Shown here: positions 40,709 through 49,774 of the stretch, piece after piece | How the letters are laid out: every line of letters starts with the position of its first letter | Numbering within the stretch: position 1 is the stretch's first letter | NCBI RefSeq assembly: GCF_004114935.1 | Contig: NZ_CP022221.1 | Location: 7,275,001 to 7,339,000 of the forward strand | Source of the DNA: Bradyrhizobium zhanjiangense | Lineage (GTDB): Bacteria; Pseudomonadota; Alphaproteobacteria; Rhizobiales; Xanthobacteraceae | Reading direction: 5' to 3' | Length of the DNA stretch: 64,000 bases | The notes under the pieces: generated by a model | The model's database searches: none | The model's input: the letters and a program-made list of their open reading frames with translations, nothing else | What the model was told of the DNA's origin: nothing | Position numbers and translations under genes: made by a program

Positions 40709-41341
40709 ATGATCACGACGAATTTCTGGCTGTTCCTGGCAGCAGCCTGTCTCATTGCCGCCATTCCAGGCCCCGGCATTTTCTATGTCGCGGCACGGAC
40801 CTTGTCGGAGGGACGCATCAGCGGCTTTGCGTCAACCGCGGGCACGGCGCTGGGCGGACTGGTTCATGTGGTGGCGGGCAGCCTCGGCATCTCCGCGATC
40901 ATCCTGGCCAGTGCCGAACTGTTCGCGGCCGTAAAATTCGTCGGCGCGCTCTATCTGGTCTGGCTCGGTATCAAGACGTTCCGCAGCGCCGGCCGGACGC
41001 TGTCGCTCGAGAGCGAGCCCGTCGGCGACAAGCGCGCCTTCCGCGACGGTGTGCTGGTGGAGGCGCTGAACCCGAAGACCGCGGCGTTTTTCCTCGCCTT
41101 CGTTCCACAATTCCTGGATCCCGCGGGATCGAACCCCACGCTTCATTTCATCGTGCTCGGCGCGATCTCGGTGATCTTGAACACGCTCGCCGATGTGGCG
41201 GTGGTGCTGATGGCATCAGCAACGCGCAAGCAGTTGATCGGAAGGCCACATCTGATGCGGCGACTTACGCAAGGCTCGGGCGTCTTCATCGCCGGCCTTG
41301 GCCTGTCGCTCGCACTGGCGCGGCGGCCGGCAAATGGCTAG
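40709..41341 (+). CDS. LysE-family translocator (RhtB-like)
   Basis: A 210-residue inner-membrane exporter with about six hydrophobic segments. The LysE/RhtB hallmark GPGIFYVAARTLSEG follows helix 1, and the LVEALNPKTAAFFLAF segment is characteristic. The family exports amino acids or related small metabolites; the substrate here is unknown. It is 43 bp after the KAS gene, and its last bases overlap the next start, so it belongs to the HxlR operon. Confidence 0.9.
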   Translation: MITTNFWLFLAAACLIAAIPGPGIFYVAARTLSEGRISGFASTAGTALGGLVHVVAGSLGISAIILASAELFAAVKFVGALYLVWLGIKTFRSAGRTLSLESEPVGDKRAFRDGVLVEALNPKTAAFFLAFVPQFLDPAGSNPTLHFIVLGAISVILNTLADVAVVLMASATRKQLIGRPHLMRRLTQGSGVFIAGLGLSLALARRPANG

Positions 41342-42209
41342 CGCCCCGCAAAGCCGCTATTATGAATCGCACGGCCTGCGGCTGCATTATGCCGACTGGG
41401 GCAATGACGGCGCGCCCGTCGCCATCCTGGTCCATGGCGGCCGCGATCATTGCCGGAGCTGGGACGTCATCGCAGAATCGTTGCAGCCGCACTTTCACGT
41501 GCTCGCACCCGACCTGCGCGGACACGGCGATTCCGATTGGACCCGAGGCGGCAGCTACGCGCTGACGGAATATGTGTACGATCTTGCCCAGCTCGTCCGC
41601 AGCATCGCAGCGCCTCAGGTGACGCTCATCGGGCATTCGATGGGCGGCATGGTCAGCCTGATCTTTTCAGGATCATTCCCCGATCTGGTCTCGAAGCTCG
41701 TCGTCCTCGACGGCGTGACCATGTTGCCGGACACGCCGAAGCCGCCGGTGCATGAGCGCATCGGCAAATGGATCGCCCAGCTCGACAAACTGCATGACCG
41801 CACGCCGCGCCGCTATGCGAGCCTCGAGGCCGCAGCCGCGCAGATGATGCTGCACAACAAGCGCCTCGCCCGCGACCTCGCGCTGCATCTCGCCACGCAT
41901 GGCGCGCGGCGGAACGAGGACGACACCTATAGCTGGAAATTCGATCCCTACCAGCGCGCCAGCGCGCCGCACCGGCTCTGGTCGGACGACCACGTCGCGC
42001 TGTGGTCACGCATCGCCTGCCCGACGCTGCTGCTCAACGCCGGCGAAAGTTTTCTGGTGGGCGCAAAGGCAGCAGGCCTGGAACGGTATTTTCGGAACGC
42101 GCGCATCGAGACCATCGCCGGGGCGGGACACTGGCTGCAGCATGACCGGCCGCAGGAGGTGCTGGGCGCGATCCGAAAGTTTCTTGGGCTGGCAGCGGTC
42201 AGCGGCTAG
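41334..42209 (+). CDS. Alpha/beta hydrolase
   Basis: A 291-residue alpha/beta-hydrolase. The oxyanion-hole segment is VHGGRDHCRSWD, the nucleophile Ser102 in GHSMGGM, and the catalytic His in GAGHWLQHDRP near residue 265. Similar to bromoperoxidase-type or ester hydrolases; the substrate is unknown. Its ATG at 41334 overlaps the LysE stop by 8 bases; the longer ORF from 41298 is only LysE sequence in another frame. It ends the operon and is followed by a repeat. Confidence 0.88.
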   Translation: MASAPQSRYYESHGLRLHYADWGNDGAPVAILVHGGRDHCRSWDVIAESLQPHFHVLAPDLRGHGDSDWTRGGSYALTEYVYDLAQLVRSIAAPQVTLIGHSMGGMVSLIFSGSFPDLVSKLVVLDGVTMLPDTPKPPVHERIGKWIAQLDKLHDRTPRRYASLEAAAAQMMLHNKRLARDLALHLATHGARRNEDDTYSWKFDPYQRASAPHRLWSDDHVALWSRIACPTLLLNAGESFLVGAKAAGLERYFRNARIETIAGAGHWLQHDRPQEVLGAIRKFLGLAAVSG

Positions 42210-42217
42210 CTCAACTG

Positions 42218-42315
42218 CCGTAGGGTGGGCAAAGGCGCAACAGCGCCGTGCCCACCATGCATCCAGATTGCACGAATAAGTTCGTGGGCACGCTTCGCTT
42301 TGCCCACCCTACGGC
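42218..42315. repeat. Repeat, 'CCGTAGGGTGGGCAAAGGCG' family, copy 1
   Basis: GCCGTAGGGTGGGCAAAGGC on the left and GCTTTGCCCACCCTACGGC on the right enclose GCGCCGTGCCCACC and GTGGGCACGC. A second copy lies at 59312-59402 and a half copy at 7369-7386. Confidence 0.85.
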
Positions 42316-42334
42316 ACCGTCTTCGCAGAAATAC

Positions 42335-43219
42335 CTAGCTCAACGTCCCCGCATGCACCCACCAGCCGGGGTGATCGCGCCGGATCTTTTCGGCGGCGGT
42401 ATGGGCCTCGGCCGGCGCGCCATAGATCGCAAAGCACGTCGCGCCGGAGCCGGACATGCGGGCGAGCTTGACGCCGGCGGAATCGCGCAAAGCTTCCAGC
42501 ACCTCGCCAATGACAGGTTCGATGCGCATCGCGGGCGCTTCGAGGTCGTTGGGGACGGTTTCGAGAACGTCGACCCAGTCAGCGATCGACGCCCCCTCCT
42601 CCGGCCAGGCCGGGGCGCGGATGACGTCGGTGACGCCGACCAGGAGCTCGCCGTTGCGCAGGCCCAGCGCCTTGAACACGTCCTTGGTCGCGACCGGCAC
42701 GCGCGGATTGACCATGACGCAGGGCATGCTCGGCAACGCGAGCGACAGCAGCTGCTCGCCGACCCCGGTCATGTCACAGGCGCGCGATTGGAGACACACC
42801 GGCACGTCCGCGCCGGTCGCGAGCGCGACCTTCTGAACGCGGGAATCATCGAGCGACAAATCGTTGAGACGCGCCAAGAGCCGCAGCGCCGCCGCGGCAT
42901 CCGCCGAGCCGCCGCCGATGCCGGCTGCAACCGGGAGCACCTTGTCGAGCACGAAGGCGCCCAGCTTGAGGCCGGGCACAGCGTCGGCCAGAAGCTTGGC
43001 GGCCTTGAGCACGAGATTGTCGGCGGTGTCGCCGCAAGCTGCCGCCAGCGGTCCGGTGGTGGTGAGCTTCAGTTCGCCACCCGGCTCCAGCGTCAGCCGG
43101 TCGGCGCAGTCGGCAAACGCAACCACGCTTTCGAGATCATGATAGCCATCGGCACGACGGCCGACGACGCGAAGGCTCAAATTGACCTTCGCCCGTCCCT
43201 CTTCAATCAACGCCGACAT
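42335..43219 (-). CDS. ispE: 4-(Cytidine 5'-diphospho)-2-C-methylerythritol kinase
   Basis: A 294-residue GHMP kinase that phosphorylates CDP-methylerythritol in the non-mevalonate isoprenoid pathway. The ATP loop is LPVAAGIGGGSADAAAAL, and the GSGATCFAIY motif 3 is intact. The start at 43219 begins with ARKVNLSL-type sequence (here GRAKVNLSL); the frame stays open upstream but only inside the TPR gene. It lies 23 bp downstream of the TPR gene, same strand, so they may be co-transcribed. Confidence 0.95.
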   Translation of the reverse strand: MSALIEEGRAKVNLSLRVVGRRADGYHDLESVVAFADCADRLTLEPGGELKLTTTGPLAAACGDTADNLVLKAAKLLADAVPGLKLGAFVLDKVLPVAAGIGGGSADAAAALRLLARLNDLSLDDSRVQKVALATGADVPVCLQSRACDMTGVGEQLLSLALPSMPCVMVNPRVPVATKDVFKALGLRNGELLVGVTDVIRAPAWPEEGASIADWVDVLETVPNDLEAPAMRIEPVIGEVLEALRDSAGVKLARMSGSGATCFAIYGAPAEAHTAAEKIRRDHPGWWVHAGTLS

Positions 43220-43242
43220 CAGCGACACGCCCCCAACAAACC

Positions 43243-45039
43243 TCAGCCGCCCTTGCCGTCGTCCTTCTTCTTCTCGGCCTGCGCCGCCGAAGAGTTCGAA
43301 TTGTCGTCGGTCAGCCCGTTGGCGATCTTGGCCTCGATCTTCGGCAGTTCTTCCGGCTCGGGCTTGAGATCGCGCGCATGCGACCACTGGAACTTTGCTT
43401 CCAGCGTGCGGCCGACGCGCCAGTAGGCATCGCCGAGGTGATCGTTGATGGTGGGATCCTCGGGCTTGAGATCGATCGCGCGCTCGAGGTTCTTCACCGC
43501 CTCCTCGTAATTGCCGATGCGGTAATAGGCCCAGCCGAGGGAGTCCACGATATAGCCGTCGTCGGGACGCTGCTCGACGGCGCGCTTGATCATCTTCATG
43601 CCCTCGTCGAGATTCACGCCCTGGTCGATCCAGGAATAGCCGAGATAGTTGAGGACGTGCGGCTGATCGGGCTGCAGCTCGAGCGCCTTCTTCATGTCGG
43701 ATTCGGCCTTGGCCCACTGCTTGGAGCGCTCCTCGCAGATGCCGCGATAGTAGTACCAGACGCTGTTGGCCTTGTCGTTGCCGGCCGGCAGCACATCGAT
43801 GCCTTGCGAATAGGTCGCACCGCAATCGCCGAACTTCTTGCGGCCGCGCTCGATGTTGCCGAGCGCCATGATGGCTTCGAGATCCTTGGAATCCTCCGAC
43901 GTGACGCCCTTGAGGATCTTGATCGCCTCGTCGGTGCGGTCCGCGGAATCGAGGTCAATTGCGAGCTGGATCTGCGCGTTGCGCTTGAGCGGCGAGGACG
44001 AGGGCACGCGCTCGTAGACCTTGATCGCCATCTGCGGCCGCTTCACCGATTCATAGAGATCGGCGAGCGAGAGCAGCGCCAGCGGATGGCTGGGCTGGAG
44101 GTAGAGCGAGAGCTGGAGATAGACCAGCGCCAGATCCTCGCCGCCACGGCGGGTCAGCGTGGCGCCGATGCCGTAGAGCGCTTCGGCGGCGCCGGCTTGC
44201 GCGGAATCGACCAGCGGCGGCATCTTCTTGCCGGCCTTGGTCTCGCGCAGGCCTTCCACGATCAGCGGATGGCGGGCGAGCTTCTTGTCGAAAGCCTGGT
44301 ACACGGTGGTCGCGGCGGCGGAATCCTTGTTGCGCGACAGCCAGCGCGCATAGGCCTCGGTGACGCGCAGCATGGAATCGTCGAGCTTGTAGGCGCGCTC
44401 GAAGCGGGTGCCGGCATCCTTCTCCTTGCCGGAGAGCTCGAGGATCATGCCCGCGTGGAGGTCCTTGAACAGCGGATACCATTCCGGACCGGCCAGCTTG
44501 TCGATGGTGGCGACACCGCCCTTGGCGTCGCCCGCACCATAGGCGGCCCAGCCCGACAGCAGCGTGGCGACGAGATCGGTGATCGGACCGCGGATCGACT
44601 GGTTGATGTTGGTTTGCGCCGTCGCATACTTCTTCAGCTTGAGATCATGCACGCCGACGACGAGCCGCGCGACGCGGTTGGTCTTGTCGATGGTGAGGAT
44701 GCGCTCGGCGAGCTTGACGGCCTCGTCGATGTCGCCGTCGGCGACCGAGGAGATGAAGGCGCGGTCGAGCAGTTCGTTGTTCTTCGGATCGGTGCGCAGG
44801 GCCGAGCGGTAGAACGCGGCGGCGGAGGCTGCGTCGCGCTCGACGCTGGCGTGGCGGGCGGCGAGATAGCTGCCGGCGCCGGTGAGCGACTTCAGATCGT
44901 TCCGGGTCGGAAACTGCGCCGCCGTGTTTTCCGGGTGATCCGGCGTCTGCGCCAGGACCGCGCCGGGGACCGCGACGAACGCGGTGCCCATGAGAGCGAT
45001 GGCGGCAGCAGTCCAGCGGTTGAAACGATTCGAAAACAT
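43243..45039 (-). CDS. Exported TPR-repeat protein
   Basis: A 598-residue protein with a signal peptide (about 1-30, ending VLAQT). It is followed by at least eight tetratricopeptide repeats (for example AEALYGIGATLTRRGG, LNYLGYSWIDQGVNLDEG and VDSLGWAYYRIGNYEEAVKN). The C-terminus is a charged tail (AAQAEKKKDDGKGG). TPR scaffolds mediate protein contacts; this one probably works at the envelope, with unknown partners. The start at 45039 is fixed by the signal peptide and an AAGGCGAG upstream. Confidence 0.9.
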   Translation of the reverse strand: MFSNRFNRWTAAAIALMGTAFVAVPGAVLAQTPDHPENTAAQFPTRNDLKSLTGAGSYLAARHASVERDAASAAAFYRSALRTDPKNNELLDRAFISSVADGDIDEAVKLAERILTIDKTNRVARLVVGVHDLKLKKYATAQTNINQSIRGPITDLVATLLSGWAAYGAGDAKGGVATIDKLAGPEWYPLFKDLHAGMILELSGKEKDAGTRFERAYKLDDSMLRVTEAYARWLSRNKDSAAATTVYQAFDKKLARHPLIVEGLRETKAGKKMPPLVDSAQAGAAEALYGIGATLTRRGGEDLALVYLQLSLYLQPSHPLALLSLADLYESVKRPQMAIKVYERVPSSSPLKRNAQIQLAIDLDSADRTDEAIKILKGVTSEDSKDLEAIMALGNIERGRKKFGDCGATYSQGIDVLPAGNDKANSVWYYYRGICEERSKQWAKAESDMKKALELQPDQPHVLNYLGYSWIDQGVNLDEGMKMIKRAVEQRPDDGYIVDSLGWAYYRIGNYEEAVKNLERAIDLKPEDPTINDHLGDAYWRVGRTLEAKFQWSHARDLKPEPEELPKIEAKIANGLTDDNSNSSAAQAEKKKDDGKGG

Positions 45040-45364
45040 CAGGGCTCGCCTTGAGTTGGTAGTGCCTGGGTCTGCAGCAGAGGGCCGTATCGCATGCGAA
45101 CGCGGCCGGTGGCATCGGGACCCGGAACCGTCAGGCCGACAATGCCGCTTTTGGCGCTTCGCCGCAAGGATTCGGACCGGGCGATCCCCGCCGCACGCCC
45201 CAAATCGGTCAGATGAATCGGCCAAGAGCGCCCCAAGACGCTGCTACTATGGCCTTATCGTGGCCGCGGGCGTCTCCCGCGGCCCGGTTCTCACGCGAAC
45301 GTGCGTCACATTGCCGGGGTCGCGTAACCTTGGTTACATCGGCCCAGGCTGCATGTTCCCCGGC
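45040..45364. other. Intergenic region between the TPR and ETF-QO genes
   Basis: 325 bases without a convincing gene. It holds the TPR promoter region and a small palindrome GTAACC-TT-GGTTAC at 45324-45337. Open frames here are tails of shadows of neighbouring genes. Confidence 0.5.
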
Positions 45365-47026
45365 TTACATCGCCTCGTAATTCGGACCGCCACCGCCCTC
45401 CGGGGGAACCCAGGTGATGTTGCCGTTGGGGTCCTTCACGTCGCAGGTTTTGCAGTGAACGCAATTCTGGGCGTTGATCTGGAAGCGCGGGCCAGAACCC
45501 TCCTCAATCCACTCATAGACGCCGGCCGGGCAATAGCGGTTCGAGGGACCGGCGAACACGTCGTGCTCCGAGGTCTTCTGGAGGTCCATGTCCGTGACCT
45601 TCAGATGGATCGGCTGGTCTTCTTCGTGATTGGTGTTGGACAAAAACACCGAGGACAGCTTGTCGAAGGTGATTTTGCCGTCCGGCTTCGGGTAGTTCTT
45701 CGGCGCGTGGCTCTTGGCCGGATCGAGTGTGGCGCGGTCATGCTTGCGATGCGACTGGGTGCCGAACAGCGATGCGCCGAACAGCGTGTTGCACCACATG
45801 TCGAAGCCGCCGAGCGCGACGCCGAGCACGGTGCCGAACTTCGACCACAGCGGCTTGACGTTGCGGACCAGGAACAAATCCTTGCCGACCGACGACGTGC
45901 GCCAGGCATTCTCGTATTCGACGAGCTCGTCATTGGCGCGCTCGGCGGCGATCGCGGCCGCGACATGTTCGGCGGCGAGCATGCCGGTGCCCATCGCATT
46001 GTGCACGCCCTTGATGCGCGGCACGTTGACGAAGCCGGCCGCGCAGCCGATCAGCGCGCCGCCGGGGAAGCTCAGCTTCGGCACCGACTGATAGCCCCCC
46101 TCGGTGATGGCGCGCGCACCATAAGCGAGCCGCTTGGCGCCTTCGAAAGTGCCGCGGATCGAGGGATGGGTCTTGAAGCGCTGGAATTCGTCGAACGGTG
46201 ACAGATAGGGATCGTCGTAATTCAGATGCACGACGAAGCCGACGGCGACAAGATTGTCGTCATAGTGATAGAGGAACGAGCCGCCGCCGGTCTTCATGTC
46301 GAGCGGCCAGCCGAAGGAATGCTGGATCAAGCCCTTCTGGTGCTTGGCGGCATCGATCTGCCAGACCTCCTTGAGGCCGATGCCGAACTTGGGTGGCTCG
46401 GCCTTGGCGTCGAGCGCGAATTTGTTGATGAGTTGCTTGGTCAGGCTGCCTCGGGCGCCTTCGGCGAACAGCGTGTACTTGCCGAGCAATTCCATGCCAC
46501 GGGTGAAGGAATCTTTCGGCTTGCCGTCGCGGCCGATGCCCATGTCGCCGGTGGCGATGCCCTTGACCTTGCCCTCCTCGTCATAGAGCACTTCGGCCGC
46601 CGCAAAGCCCGGATAGATCTCGACGCCGAGTGCCTCGGCCTTGCGCGCCAGCCAGCGGCAGACATTGCCGAGCGAGCCGATGTAGCAGTGATGATTGTCC
46701 ATCAGCGGCGGCATCATGAAGCCCGGCAGCTTGATCGCGCCAGCGCCCGTCATCCAGTAGAAGCGGTCGTCCTTCACCTGCGTCTTCAGCGGGCAGTCCG
46801 AATCCTCGCGCCAGTCCGGGATCAGCTTGTCGAGCCCCGCCGGGTCGATCACGGCGCCGGAAAGAATGTGCGCGCCGACCTCGGAGCCTTTCTCCACCAC
46901 GACGACGTTGAGATCGGCGTTGAGCTGCTTCAGCCGGATCGCAGCCGACAGGCCGGAGGGGCCGGCGCCGACGATGACGACGTCGAATTCCATGGATTCG
47001 CGCGGGGGAAGTTCTTCGGTGCTCAT
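45365..47026 (-). CDS. Electron transfer flavoprotein-ubiquinone oxidoreductase
   Basis: A 553-residue membrane-associated flavoprotein with FAD and a [4Fe-4S] cluster. It passes electrons from ETF (from fatty acid and amino acid dehydrogenases) to ubiquinone. The FAD-binding VVIVGAGPSGLSAAIRL lies near residue 16. The C-terminal cluster has CPAGVYEW, then CVHCKTC. Start ATG 47026 sits before the FAD motif by the usual margin. No etfAB genes are adjacent. Confidence 0.95.
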   Translation of the reverse strand: MSTEELPPRESMEFDVVIVGAGPSGLSAAIRLKQLNADLNVVVVEKGSEVGAHILSGAVIDPAGLDKLIPDWREDSDCPLKTQVKDDRFYWMTGAGAIKLPGFMMPPLMDNHHCYIGSLGNVCRWLARKAEALGVEIYPGFAAAEVLYDEEGKVKGIATGDMGIGRDGKPKDSFTRGMELLGKYTLFAEGARGSLTKQLINKFALDAKAEPPKFGIGLKEVWQIDAAKHQKGLIQHSFGWPLDMKTGGGSFLYHYDDNLVAVGFVVHLNYDDPYLSPFDEFQRFKTHPSIRGTFEGAKRLAYGARAITEGGYQSVPKLSFPGGALIGCAAGFVNVPRIKGVHNAMGTGMLAAEHVAAAIAAERANDELVEYENAWRTSSVGKDLFLVRNVKPLWSKFGTVLGVALGGFDMWCNTLFGASLFGTQSHRKHDRATLDPAKSHAPKNYPKPDGKITFDKLSSVFLSNTNHEEDQPIHLKVTDMDLQKTSEHDVFAGPSNRYCPAGVYEWIEEGSGPRFQINAQNCVHCKTCDVKDPNGNITWVPPEGGGGPNYEAM

Positions 47027-47161
47027 CTGATCTCAGCCCTTGAGACGGTCCTTGGTCGATTGCGCCCTCTTGTTTCCGATTTTTCCGGGTAGGACAACCT
47101 CGGAATCGCGTTCTGCCGGGATGCAAGGCCGCCCAAGGTGATATAATAGTCAAACTTTCCC

Positions 47162-47971
47162 ATGATCCCCGAGCCCGCACCCACCGTTCGTGAGCTTCTC
47201 GCCTTCTATCTGGAGGCCGGTGTCGACTGCACGCTCGCGGAGGAACCAATCGACCGCCTGGCGGAATTAGATGCCCCGCCGCCGGCCCCGCGCGTGGCAC
47301 CGCCGGTCGAGCCATTGCGGCCGGTCGCTGCGCCGACGGTCCTGCGCGGCGAAGCCGCCCCAGCGCCCGACGTCGCGATCGCTTCCGCACGCGAGGCCGC
47401 GCGGACCGCGCCGACGTTGGAGGCGCTGCGCGAGCTGATGCAGAGTTTTGAGGGCTGCGCGCTGAAGCATACCGCGACGCGGCTGGTGTTCGCCGACGGC
47501 AATCCTAAGGCGCGCATCATGTTTGTCGGCGAGGCGCCCGGGCGCGACGAGGACATCGAGGGACTGCCCTTCGTCGGACGCAGCGGCAAGCTGCTCGACC
47601 TCATGATCGGCGCGATCGGGCTCAACCGCACCACCGCCTACATCGCCAACGTCATTCCCTGGCGGCCGCCCGGCAATCGCACGCCGACGCCGCAGGAGAC
47701 CCAAATCTGCCTGCCCTTCATCCAGCGCCAGATCGAGCTGGTGAATCCGGATGTGCTGGTGACGCTCGGCAATCCCTCGACGCAGACGCTGCTGTCGACG
47801 CGCGAAGGCATCATGCGCACCCGCGGCCGCTGGTTCGACTACGACACCGGCCAGCGCACCATCCGCGCGTTGCCGACATTTCACCCGGCGTACCTGCTCC
47901 GCTCGCCGTCTTACAAGCGGCTGGCCTGGCAGGATCTGCGCGCGGTCGCAAAGGTGCTGGCGGGCACGTGA
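47162..47971 (+). CDS. Uracil-DNA glycosylase superfamily protein (family 4-like, cluster cysteines incomplete)
   Basis: A 269-residue protein with a Pro/Ala-rich N-terminus (1-80) and a family 4-type UDG core. Motif A is GEAPGRDED (124-132), motif B is [10 protein letters not shown] (His241). Family 4 enzymes bind a [4Fe-4S] cluster through four cysteines. Here only two equivalents remain: Cys99 and Cys183. Lys102 replaces the second (C-x2-C), and Trp167 the third, exactly 16 before Cys183. So it probably lacks a normal cluster. It may still act in uracil repair. It diverges from the ETF-QO gene. Confidence 0.85.
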   Translation: MIPEPAPTVRELLAFYLEAGVDCTLAEEPIDRLAELDAPPPAPRVAPPVEPLRPVAAPTVLRGEAAPAPDVAIASAREAARTAPTLEALRELMQSFEGCALKHTATRLVFADGNPKARIMFVGEAPGRDEDIEGLPFVGRSGKLLDLMIGAIGLNRTTAYIANVIPWRPPGNRTPTPQETQICLPFIQRQIELVNPDVLVTLGNPSTQTLLSTREGIMRTRGRWFDYDTGQRTIRALPTFHPAYLLRSPSYKRLAWQDLRAVAKVLAGT

Positions 47972-47991
47972 GGGGCGGGATGCTCCCTCCC

Positions 47992-48072
47992 CGTCATTGC
48001 GAGCGGAGCGAAGCAATCCAGGCTGCCACCGCGGAAAGACTCTGGATTGCTTCGCTCCGCTCGCAATGACGA
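47992..48072. repeat. Repeat, 'CGTCATTGCGAG' family, copy 3
   Basis: Same inverted-repeat design as 38665-38744. It separates the convergent UDG-like and GT39-like genes. Confidence 0.9.
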
Positions 48073-48085
48073 CGGAGAGACCGCG

Positions 48086-49594
48086 CTAAGTCCCCTTCGG
48101 CCGCACGATGGCCCAGCCGATGCGCAGCAGTTGCTGGCGGCCGTTCACCAGCCATTCGAAGGCGCGCGGGACTTCCGGCACGATGCCGGGGAAGCGCTTG
48201 AGGATCTCCGGCGGCGGGGTGCCGGCGGTATCCGAGGCGCGCCAGACCACGACGCCGCCGGTCTCGCTGAACCTGGCCTGATTCATCCACGGCGTGCGCG
48301 CCGGGTCGGCGTCGATGAAGAGATGCGGCCGCCCGGAATGCAGCGTGATCAGGCTCGCAAGCTGGGTCTCGCCGGCGACCGCGCGCAGGCGATGGTTGGT
48401 GCGGCGGGCGAAGCTCTCGTCGAAGAAATCGGAGATCGCGCGCGCCGGCATCGAGGTCGCGATCTCGCCGGTACCGGTCCAGGGCATGACCAGGACGGCG
48501 AGCACGACGCCGATGGCGGGCGCCACGACGGCGGCGGCCCATACCATGCGCAGCATCCGCGCGCGGCGCATCGCGATGAGATCCCCTGCGGCAACCACCA
48601 CGACAAGCCCGGACATGACGAGCACGACACCGGCGCCGCCGGCGGCGGATTCCAGCCCAAGCAGACCGGAGATCAGCACCGCGCCGAGCGGCGGCGCCAG
48701 CGCGAAGAAATAGACGAAGTTGCGCGCGAGCGGCTCGACCGGCGGGCGATAGATGATCGGCGCTTCCTCGCCCTTGTCGGCGAACATCCCAGTGTTGAGG
48801 AAGGTCAGCGCCGGAATCGCCGCCGCCCCAACCACGAGCCCGCCGAGCAGCCAGGCTGCGTGCAGAGCGCGGGCGCTAAGCTCCGAAACCTGCGGCAAGG
48901 CCGGCATGGTCAACGTCTCGGCCCGCATCAGCCAGACCGCGTAGGGCAGCGCCAGCACGGCAACGACGATCAGCGCAAACAGCGGATCGAGCCCCCACAG
49001 CGTCCTGCGGCCGCGCGCGGTCGAGATCGCGAAGACGACGATCAGCAGGAGGAGGAAGATTGCGGCGGGCGTGGTGAGCAACAACAGGCCGGCTTCGATC
49101 GACCAAGCGAACCAGGCATTGCCGTGGCGCTGGCCGATGATCTGCCAGGAGTGCAGCAGCAGCAGCGCCCAAAGCGGTCGCGCCAGCACCAGCGGGCCGA
49201 AATCGAGCGCGGACGAGGAGAAGGCCAGCACGGTCATGGTCAGCAGCACGGCGAGCACGGCCTGCTGGGAGCCGACCACGGCGCGAGACAGATGAAAGAG
49301 CGCGATGAAAGTCGCGATCTCGCAGAGCTGGGCGAGCACATAGACGCCGAACATGTGACCGCCGGCGGCGCGATAGGCAATGTCGGCGAGCCAGATCGGC
49401 AAGGGAGGGCCGAGATCGGTGCCGACTTGGTACTCGCGGCCGAAAGCCAGCAGCGTCGCAAGGGTGCCGGGCGGGCTGCGGTAGAACACCAGCGCCACGA
49501 ACAGCCACATCGCTGCCTGAAGCAACACGGCGATCCACACGATCAGCCGCGGCCGGGCGCGAATGAGCTCGATGACCAGGGAGGTAAACCGCAT
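48086..49594 (-). CDS. Polytopic membrane protein, GT39/ArnT-like glycosyltransferase
   Basis: A 502-residue membrane protein with about 11-13 hydrophobic helices. The early loop has a PLPIWLADIAYRAAGG segment like the substrate-binding region of PMT-type (GT-C) glycosyltransferases. A periplasmic C-terminal domain of about 110 residues follows. Such enzymes use polyprenyl-phosphate sugars, so sugar transfer at the envelope is likely but inferred. ATG 49594 precedes the first helix; ATG 49618 is possible. Confidence 0.75.
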   Translation of the reverse strand: MRFTSLVIELIRARPRLIVWIAVLLQAAMWLFVALVFYRSPPGTLATLLAFGREYQVGTDLGPPLPIWLADIAYRAAGGHMFGVYVLAQLCEIATFIALFHLSRAVVGSQQAVLAVLLTMTVLAFSSSALDFGPLVLARPLWALLLLHSWQIIGQRHGNAWFAWSIEAGLLLLTTPAAIFLLLLIVVFAISTARGRRTLWGLDPLFALIVVAVLALPYAVWLMRAETLTMPALPQVSELSARALHAAWLLGGLVVGAAAIPALTFLNTGMFADKGEEAPIIYRPPVEPLARNFVYFFALAPPLGAVLISGLLGLESAAGGAGVVLVMSGLVVVVAAGDLIAMRRARMLRMVWAAAVVAPAIGVVLAVLVMPWTGTGEIATSMPARAISDFFDESFARRTNHRLRAVAGETQLASLITLHSGRPHLFIDADPARTPWMNQARFSETGGVVVWRASDTAGTPPPEILKRFPGIVPEVPRAFEWLVNGRQQLLRIGWAIVRPKGT

Positions 49595-49710
49595 GCAAGG
49601 TCCGAAAGATGCAGCCAACCCGTCCAGCCGGCCCTATTCGCTCACATCTGTTTTGATAAAGGGCGCTGCGCGTCGTGGCAACTTCGGTCTGCTGTCTCTC
49701 CCCGACAGTG

Positions 49711-49744
49711 TCTCTTCTCCCCTCTCCCCGCACGCGGGGGAGGC
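49711..49744. repeat. Short 'CTCTCCCCGC-GCGGGGGAG' hairpin repeat
   Basis: One-hairpin relative of the CTCTCCCGC family, TCTTCTCCCCTCTCCCCGCA then CGCGGGGGAGG. It sits between rnhB and the membrane-protein promoter. Confidence 0.6.
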
Positions 49745-49774
49745 AAAGAGGCCGCAGCGAAAAACGGAGTCCTC

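Noticed and set aside
43220..43825. N-terminal extension of the ispE frame
   Set aside because: The extra 202 residues lie inside the TPR gene in another frame. IspE homologs start where I placed it.
45324..45337. GTAACC-TT-GGTTAC palindrome downstream of the TPR start region
   Set aside because: Only 6-bp arms, no regulator nearby and no terminator features; kept as a remark in the intergenic entry only.
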